From: Pseudomonas brassicacearum subsp. brassicacearum
GTDB taxonomy: Bacteria; Pseudomonadota; Gammaproteobacteria; Pseudomonadales; Pseudomonadaceae
Direction: 5' to 3'
NCBI RefSeq assembly: GCF_008801605.1
Contig: NZ_VZPJ01000012.1
Span: 1 to 64,000 of the forward strand
DNA: 64,000 bases
In this document: piece after piece, positions 59,847 to 64,000 of the stretch
How positions within the stretch are numbered: position 1 is the first letter of the stretch
Layout: each line of letters begins with the position of its first letter
Position numbers and translations under genes: made by a program
The notes under the pieces: generated by a model
Database searches by the model: none
Told to the model about the DNA's origin: nothing
The model's input: only the letters and a program-made list of their open reading frames with translations

Positions 59847-61007
59847 TCATCGGCCTTTGAACTGCGCCACGTTCGCCGACCGGGCATCGGCTTGCGCCTG
59901 GCCGGCCACGCCCAGGCGCTCACCGGACTTGGCGTCGAACAGCAACACTTTCGATGGATCGAATTGCAGCGTCAGGGTCTCCCCGACTTGCGGTGCCACG
60001 TCCGGCGCCAGGCGGCAGCAGACCTTGGTGTCGTTGAGGTTGACGAACACCAGGGTGTCCGGCCCGGTGGGCTCGGTGACCTGGACTTCGGCGCGAATGG
60101 TCGGCAAGCCGTTGGCCTCGCTGCCCGCCAGCATGATCTGCTCCGGGCGCATGCCCAGGATCACTTCGCGGTCTTCCAGGCCGGCGTCCTGCATGCCCAT
60201 CGGCAGTTCGCAACGAGCCTGGCCGCTGTCGAGCAGCGCCAGCAGGCGACCGTCCTTGCGTTGCAGGCGCAGCGGGATGAAGTTCATCGGTGGCGAACCG
60301 ATGAAACTCGCCACGAACAGGTTGGCCGGGTTGGTGTAGATGTCTTTCGGCGTACCGAACTGCTGGATGATCCCGTCCTTCATCACCGCCACCTTGTCGC
60401 CCAGGGTCATCGCTTCGATCTGGTCGTGGGTCACGTAGACCGTGGTGGTCTTCAAGCGCTGGTGCATCAGCTTCATTTCGGTACGCATCTCGACCCGCAA
60501 CTTGGCGTCGAGGTTGGACAGTGGTTCATCGAACAGGTAGATCTTCGGCCGCCGCGCCAGTGCCCGGCCCATGGCCACACGCTGTTGCTGGCCGCCGGAG
60601 AGCTGGCCGGGCTTGCGATTGAGCAGGTGCTCGATCTGCAGCAGCTTGGCCACGCGGTTGACCTCTTCGTCGATGTCCGACTGTTTCATCTTGCGGATTT
60701 TCAGACCGAACTCGATGTTCTCGCGCACGCTCATGGTCGGGTACAGCGCGTAGGACTGGAACACCATGGCGATGTCGCGATCTTTCGGGCTCATGCCGCT
60801 GACATCCTGGTCGCCGATCATGATCGCGCCGCCGGTGATGGTCTCAAGGCCGGCGATGCAGTTCATCAGTGTCGACTTGCCACAGCCCGAAGGTCCGACC
60901 AGGATCAGGAACTCACCGTCCTTGATCGACAACTCGATGTTCTTCAGGGTGTCCGGCAGGCCGGCACCATAGGTCTTGTTTACGTTGCGAAGTTCAAGCG
61001 TTGCCAT
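59847..61007 (-). CDS. gtsD: Glucose ABC transporter ATP-binding protein
   Basis: A 386-residue MalK/UgpC-type ATPase that powers glucose uptake at the inner membrane. Walker A is GPSGCGKST (about 38-46), the signature LSGGQQQR near 136, Walker B IYLFDEP near 156, and the switch His in VTHDQ. The C-terminal OB-fold (MOP) domain starts near 240. It lies 2 nt after gtsC. Named for the gts order and the adjacent oprB. Confidence 0.94.
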   Translation of the reverse strand: MATLELRNVNKTYGAGLPDTLKNIELSIKDGEFLILVGPSGCGKSTLMNCIAGLETITGGAIMIGDQDVSGMSPKDRDIAMVFQSYALYPTMSVRENIEFGLKIRKMKQSDIDEEVNRVAKLLQIEHLLNRKPGQLSGGQQQRVAMGRALARRPKIYLFDEPLSNLDAKLRVEMRTEMKLMHQRLKTTTVYVTHDQIEAMTLGDKVAVMKDGIIQQFGTPKDIYTNPANLFVASFIGSPPMNFIPLRLQRKDGRLLALLDSGQARCELPMGMQDAGLEDREVILGMRPEQIMLAGSEANGLPTIRAEVQVTEPTGPDTLVFVNLNDTKVCCRLAPDVAPQVGETLTLQFDPSKVLLFDAKSGERLGVAGQAQADARSANVAQFKGR

Positions 61008-61009
61008 GA

Positions 61010-61855
61010 TTACCCCTTGACTGCGCCGGCCGTCAGACCGCGCACGAAATACTTGCCTGCGACCACATAGACCAGCAGGGTCGGCAGCCCGGCGATCATC
61101 GCCGCCGCCATGTCCACGTTGTATTCCTTGGCCCCGGTACTGGTGTTGACCAAGTTGTTCAGCGCCACCGTGATGGGCTGCGAGTCACCGCTGGAGAACA
61201 CCACGCCGAACAGGAAGTCGTTCCAGATCTGCGTGAACTGCCAGATCAGGCAGACCATGATGATCGGGGTGGACATTGGCAGGATGATCCGCCGGAAAAT
61301 GGTGAAGAACCCCGCACCGTCCAGTCGCGCCGCCTTCACCAATGCATCGGGAATGCTGACGTAGTAGTTGCGGAAGAACAGCGTGGTGAATGCCAGGCCG
61401 TAGACCACGTGCACAAACACCAGGCCTGTGGTGGTGCTGGCCAGGCCCATTTTGCCGAGGGTGAACGAGGCCGGCAGCAGGACGGTCTGGAACGGCAGGA
61501 AGCACCCGAACAGCAACAGGCCGAAGAACAACTGCGAACCGCGAAAACGCCACATCGACAGCACGTAGCCGTTCAAGGCACCGATGGCGGTAGAGATCAG
61601 CACCGCCGGGACGGTGATCTTGATCGAGTTCCAGAAGTAGCCGTCGACGGTGGCCCAGGCCTTGACCCAGCCGATGCCACTGACCACGGTCGGCCAGCTC
61701 AGCAGGTTGCCGGTGCTGATGTCTTCCGGCGTCTTGAAGCTGGTCAACAGCATGACCACCAACGGCACCAGGTAAAGCAGTACGGCGAGGATCAGCACCG
61801 CGTAGATGGCGATGCGACTCAGGCTGATGGAAGGTTTGGCAGCGAGACTAGTCAT
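61010..61855 (-). CDS. gtsC: Glucose ABC transporter permease
   Basis: A 281-residue MalG-type permease with six helices and the EAA loop VSIPDALVKAARLDGAGFFTIFRRIILP near 165-192, which contacts the ATPase. Its start overlaps the gtsB end by 8 nt. Together with GtsB it forms the membrane channel for glucose. Confidence 0.94.
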   Translation of the reverse strand: MTSLAAKPSISLSRIAIYAVLILAVLLYLVPLVVMLLTSFKTPEDISTGNLLSWPTVVSGIGWVKAWATVDGYFWNSIKITVPAVLISTAIGALNGYVLSMWRFRGSQLFFGLLLFGCFLPFQTVLLPASFTLGKMGLASTTTGLVFVHVVYGLAFTTLFFRNYYVSIPDALVKAARLDGAGFFTIFRRIILPMSTPIIMVCLIWQFTQIWNDFLFGVVFSSGDSQPITVALNNLVNTSTGAKEYNVDMAAAMIAGLPTLLVYVVAGKYFVRGLTAGAVKG

Positions 61856-62756
61856 GACGCTTGGTCCTCAGCTCGGAGTACAGGTAAGGCACGATGATTG
61901 CGAGAATCGCACCGAGCATCAGGATTGCACTGGCCGAGCCCATGCCCATCTGACCGCGACTGAACGTGAAGGAATACATGAACATGGCTGGCAGGTCGGA
62001 GGAGTAGCCCGGGCCGCCGGCCGTCATCGCGGCCACCAGGTCGAAGCTCTTGATCGCGATGTGCGCCAGGATCATCACGGCGCTGAAGAACACCGGGCGC
62101 AGGCTCGGCAGCACCACTTTCCAGTAGATGCGCGGCATGCTCGCGCCATCGATCTGCGCGGCACGGATGATCGATTGATCGACACCCCGCAGGCCGGCCA
62201 GGAACATCGCCATGATGAAACCCGAGGCCTGCCATACCGCGGCGATCACCAGACAATACACCACGCGATCCGGGTCGATCAGCCAATCCAGGCGGAAGCC
62301 TTCCCAACCCCAGTCACGCAACAATTTGTCCAGGCCCATGCCCGGGTTGAGCAGCCATTTCCAGGCCGTACCGGTGACGATCATCGAGAGCGCCATCGGG
62401 TACAGATAAATGGTGCGGATGAAACCTTCGCGACGAATGCGCTGGTCAAGGAACACCGCCAGCAACACGCCGATCACCAGGGTGATACCGATGAACAGGC
62501 CGCCGAACAGCGCCAGGTTCTTGCTCGCCACCCACCAACGATCGTTGTCCATCAGCCGCGCGTATTGCGCCAGGCCTGCCCATTTGTAGTTCGGCAGAAA
62601 CGTCGACGTGGTGAACGACAGGACGAACGTCCACAAGATATAGCCATAGAAGCCCACCAGGACGATGAACATGCTCGGCGCCAGCACCAGTTTCGGGAGC
62701 CAGCGCTGCAATGCATCGAACGGCGAGGCCTTGCTGAACACAGCAACAGAACTCAT
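61848..62756 (-). CDS. gtsB: Glucose ABC transporter permease
   Basis: A 302-residue MalF-type permease, six helices, with the EAA loop RGVDQSIIRAAQIDGASMPRIYWKVVLP near 195-222. It follows gtsA after a 179-nt gap that holds REP elements. The overlap with gtsC implies coupled translation. Confidence 0.94.
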   Translation of the reverse strand: MSSVAVFSKASPFDALQRWLPKLVLAPSMFIVLVGFYGYILWTFVLSFTTSTFLPNYKWAGLAQYARLMDNDRWWVASKNLALFGGLFIGITLVIGVLLAVFLDQRIRREGFIRTIYLYPMALSMIVTGTAWKWLLNPGMGLDKLLRDWGWEGFRLDWLIDPDRVVYCLVIAAVWQASGFIMAMFLAGLRGVDQSIIRAAQIDGASMPRIYWKVVLPSLRPVFFSAVMILAHIAIKSFDLVAAMTAGGPGYSSDLPAMFMYSFTFSRGQMGMGSASAILMLGAILAIIVPYLYSELRTKRHD

Positions 62757-62797
62757 GGGAAGATCCAGTACAAGAGAAAAGGACTACAAAACATTCC

Positions 62798-62920
62798 CTG
62801 TGTGGGAGCGGGTTTGTGTGGGAGCTGAGCTTGCTCGCGATGAAGGCACCTCGGTCTTTCCAATGACCGCGTTATCGTTCATCGCGAGCAGGCTTTGCTC
62901 CCACAGGCTCGCTCCCACAA
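62798..62920. repeat. REP cluster between gtsA and gtsB
   Basis: Several partly overlapping REP cores (GTGGGAGCGGG, GGAGCTGAGCTTGCTCGCGA, and the complement TCGCGAGCAGGCTTTGCTCC plus an extra GCTCGCTCCCAC) lie inside the transporter operon. A REP between the binding-protein gene and the permease genes resembles the malE-malF arrangement and can raise the share of binding protein by protecting its mRNA. Confidence 0.88.
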
Positions 62921-62935
62921 GGGAAGCGGCGCTAA

Positions 62936-64000
62936 TTACTTCGCAGACTGAACCGCTGCGCCGAGTTTCTTGGCGGCATCGGCAGGGTCGGCTTTCGGGT
63001 CGTTGATGTAGTTGGTCACCACATCGAAGAACGCACCCTGTACGGCCAGCGTGGTCGCCATGTTGTGCGCCATGCTTGGCTGCAGGCCGCCGGACTTGGC
63101 GTCTGTCAGGAAGTCCTTGGCAGCGGTCTGGGCACAGGAATCGAAACCGTACTTGGCCATGTCGCCGAGCATGTCGTTACGAACCGGGATCGAGCCTTTG
63201 TTGATGCTGAAGACTTTCTGGAAGTTCTCGCCCAACACGACTTTGGCGATGTCCTGCTGGCCAGCCGCAGTGCCCTTGTCCTTCTGCTTGAACACCGCCA
63301 GGGAGTCGATGTTGTAGGTGAAGGCCTTGTCGGTGCCCGGGAAGGCCACGCACTCGTAGTCCTTGCCGGCGACTTTCTTCGCCGCGGTCCACTCGCTCTT
63401 GGCCCAGTCACCCATGATCTGCATGCCGGCCTTGCCGTTGATGACCTTGGCCGCTTCAAGGTTCCAGTCCTGGCCCTTGCCGTCGGCGTCCATGTAGGTC
63501 GCGACTTTCTTCAGTTCGGTCAGCGCCTTGACCATTTCCGGCCCCGTCAGCGCCTTGCTGTCCAGGTCGACCAGGGCTTTCTTGTAGCCATCAGCGCCCA
63601 TGACCGAGAGCACCACGGCTTCGAATACGGTGCTGTCCTGCCAAGGCTGGCCACCGTGGGCGAGCGCAATAAAGCCCGCTGCCTTGAGCTTGTCGCCGGC
63701 CGCGTAGAATTCTTCGAGGGTGGTCGGGTTCTTGGTGATGCCGGCTTTCTTGAAGACTTCCGGGTTGATCCACAGCCAGTTGACGCGGTGGATGTTCACC
63801 GGCACGGCGACGTAGTCACCTTCGTACTTCACGGTATCGGAGACTTTCTTGTCGAGCAGGCCGTCCCACTTCTCGGCTTTGGCAACATCTTTGAGGATGT
63901 CGGTGTCGAGCAGCCCGGTGGACGCCCATTCCTGGATGTCCGGACCCTTGATCTGGGCGACGCCCGGTGGGTTGCCGGCCACGGCACGGCTCTTGAGCAC
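62936..64000 (-). CDS. gtsA: Periplasmic glucose-binding protein, N-terminus outside the window
   Basis: GtsA binds glucose in the periplasm and delivers it to GtsBC. The visible 354 residues are the C-terminal part of a family-1 solute-binding protein, usually near 430 residues: VPVNIHRVNWLWINPEVFKKAG, AHGGQPWQDSTVFEAVVL, IMGDWAKSEW and the end DAAKKLGAAVQSAK. The frame is open at the right edge, so the signal peptide and start are missing. First gene of gtsABCD. Confidence 0.95.
   Translation of the reverse strand: MLKSRAVAGNPPGVAQIKGPDIQEWASTGLLDTDILKDVAKAEKWDGLLDKKVSDTVKYEGDYVAVPVNIHRVNWLWINPEVFKKAGITKNPTTLEEFYAAGDKLKAAGFIALAHGGQPWQDSTVFEAVVLSVMGADGYKKALVDLDSKALTGPEMVKALTELKKVATYMDADGKGQDWNLEAAKVINGKAGMQIMGDWAKSEWTAAKKVAGKDYECVAFPGTDKAFTYNIDSLAVFKQKDKGTAAGQQDIAKVVLGENFQKVFSINKGSIPVRNDMLGDMAKYGFDSCAQTAAKDFLTDAKSGGLQPSMAHNMATTLAVQGAFFDVVTNYINDPKADPADAAKKLGAAVQSAK

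Noticed and set aside
1..64000. Prophage, transposon or defence island
   Set aside because: No integrase, transposase, phage structural gene, restriction, toxin-antitoxin or tRNA-linked attachment site was found, and gene content is housekeeping or catabolic.

Overview
The window reads as chromosomal core sequence of a fluorescent Pseudomonas (P. fluorescens group). This rests on the protocatechuate (pca) cluster, the Pseudomonas-style glucose locus (gts, oprB, hexR-zwf-pgl-eda), the order argP-lysE-sodB-bifA-imelysin, the fadD1-fadD2-hydrolase-phaJ order known from P. aeruginosa, and many copies of the fluorescent-Pseudomonas REP element. I see no rRNA, tRNA, CRISPR array, prophage, transposase or plasmid gene.

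Region 1 (1-11.4 kb): the end of an OprD-type porin, then a complete protocatechuate branch of the beta-ketoadipate pathway on the minus strand: pcaR, pcaK, pcaIJ, pcaF, pcaHG, pcaT, pcaB, pcaD, pcaC. PcaK imports aromatic acids, PcaHG opens the ring, PcaB, PcaC and PcaD make beta-ketoadipate, PcaIJ and PcaF yield succinyl-CoA and acetyl-CoA, and PcaR should sense beta-ketoadipate. Candidate PcaR operators lie before pcaI, pcaK and pcaR.

Region 2 (11.4-33 kb): a small conserved protein, the phosphate transporter PitA, a cluster of very small genes including a 38-residue membrane protein that looks like cbb3 oxidase subunit CcoM behind ANR-like boxes, the RNA polymerase recycling factor RapA, a 341-bp palindrome, a periplasmic Cache protein, a coiled-coil membrane protein, an epimerase, argP and a LysE exporter, sodB, bifA (c-di-GMP phosphodiesterase with GGDQF), and an imelysin lipoprotein behind a Fur-like palindrome. 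Then comes an ECF42 sigma-factor operon (NTF2-like protein, DGPF/YCII protein, SRPBCC protein, sigma factor) with a candidate autoregulatory promoter, followed by single enzymes (GNAT, PPOX, GyrI-like, LysE).

Region 3 (33-53 kb): alaC; the gluconate genes gntP, gntK and gntR with three matching operators; small proteins; a second deformylase with a YihY protein; fadD1 and fadD2, a lysophospholipase-like hydrolase and phaJ; an AaeXAB-like efflux set; a DUF2383 protein; a DUF3820 protein; and a class-V aminotransferase.

Region 4 (53-64 kb): glucose uptake and the upper Entner-Doudoroff/pentose entry: gtsA(partial)-gtsB-gtsC-gtsD-oprB-mutarotase, divergent hexR and zwf-pgl, and eda. OprB and GtsABCD bring glucose in, the mutarotase and Zwf/Pgl process glucose-6-phosphate, Eda splits KDPG, and HexR should coordinate the set.

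Nothing here is obviously a new defence or mobile system. The least-described items are the very small genes with their regulatory boxes, the ECF42 operon and its candidate promoter, the 341-bp palindromic element, and palindromes at 11907 and 45895 that no annotated regulator explains.
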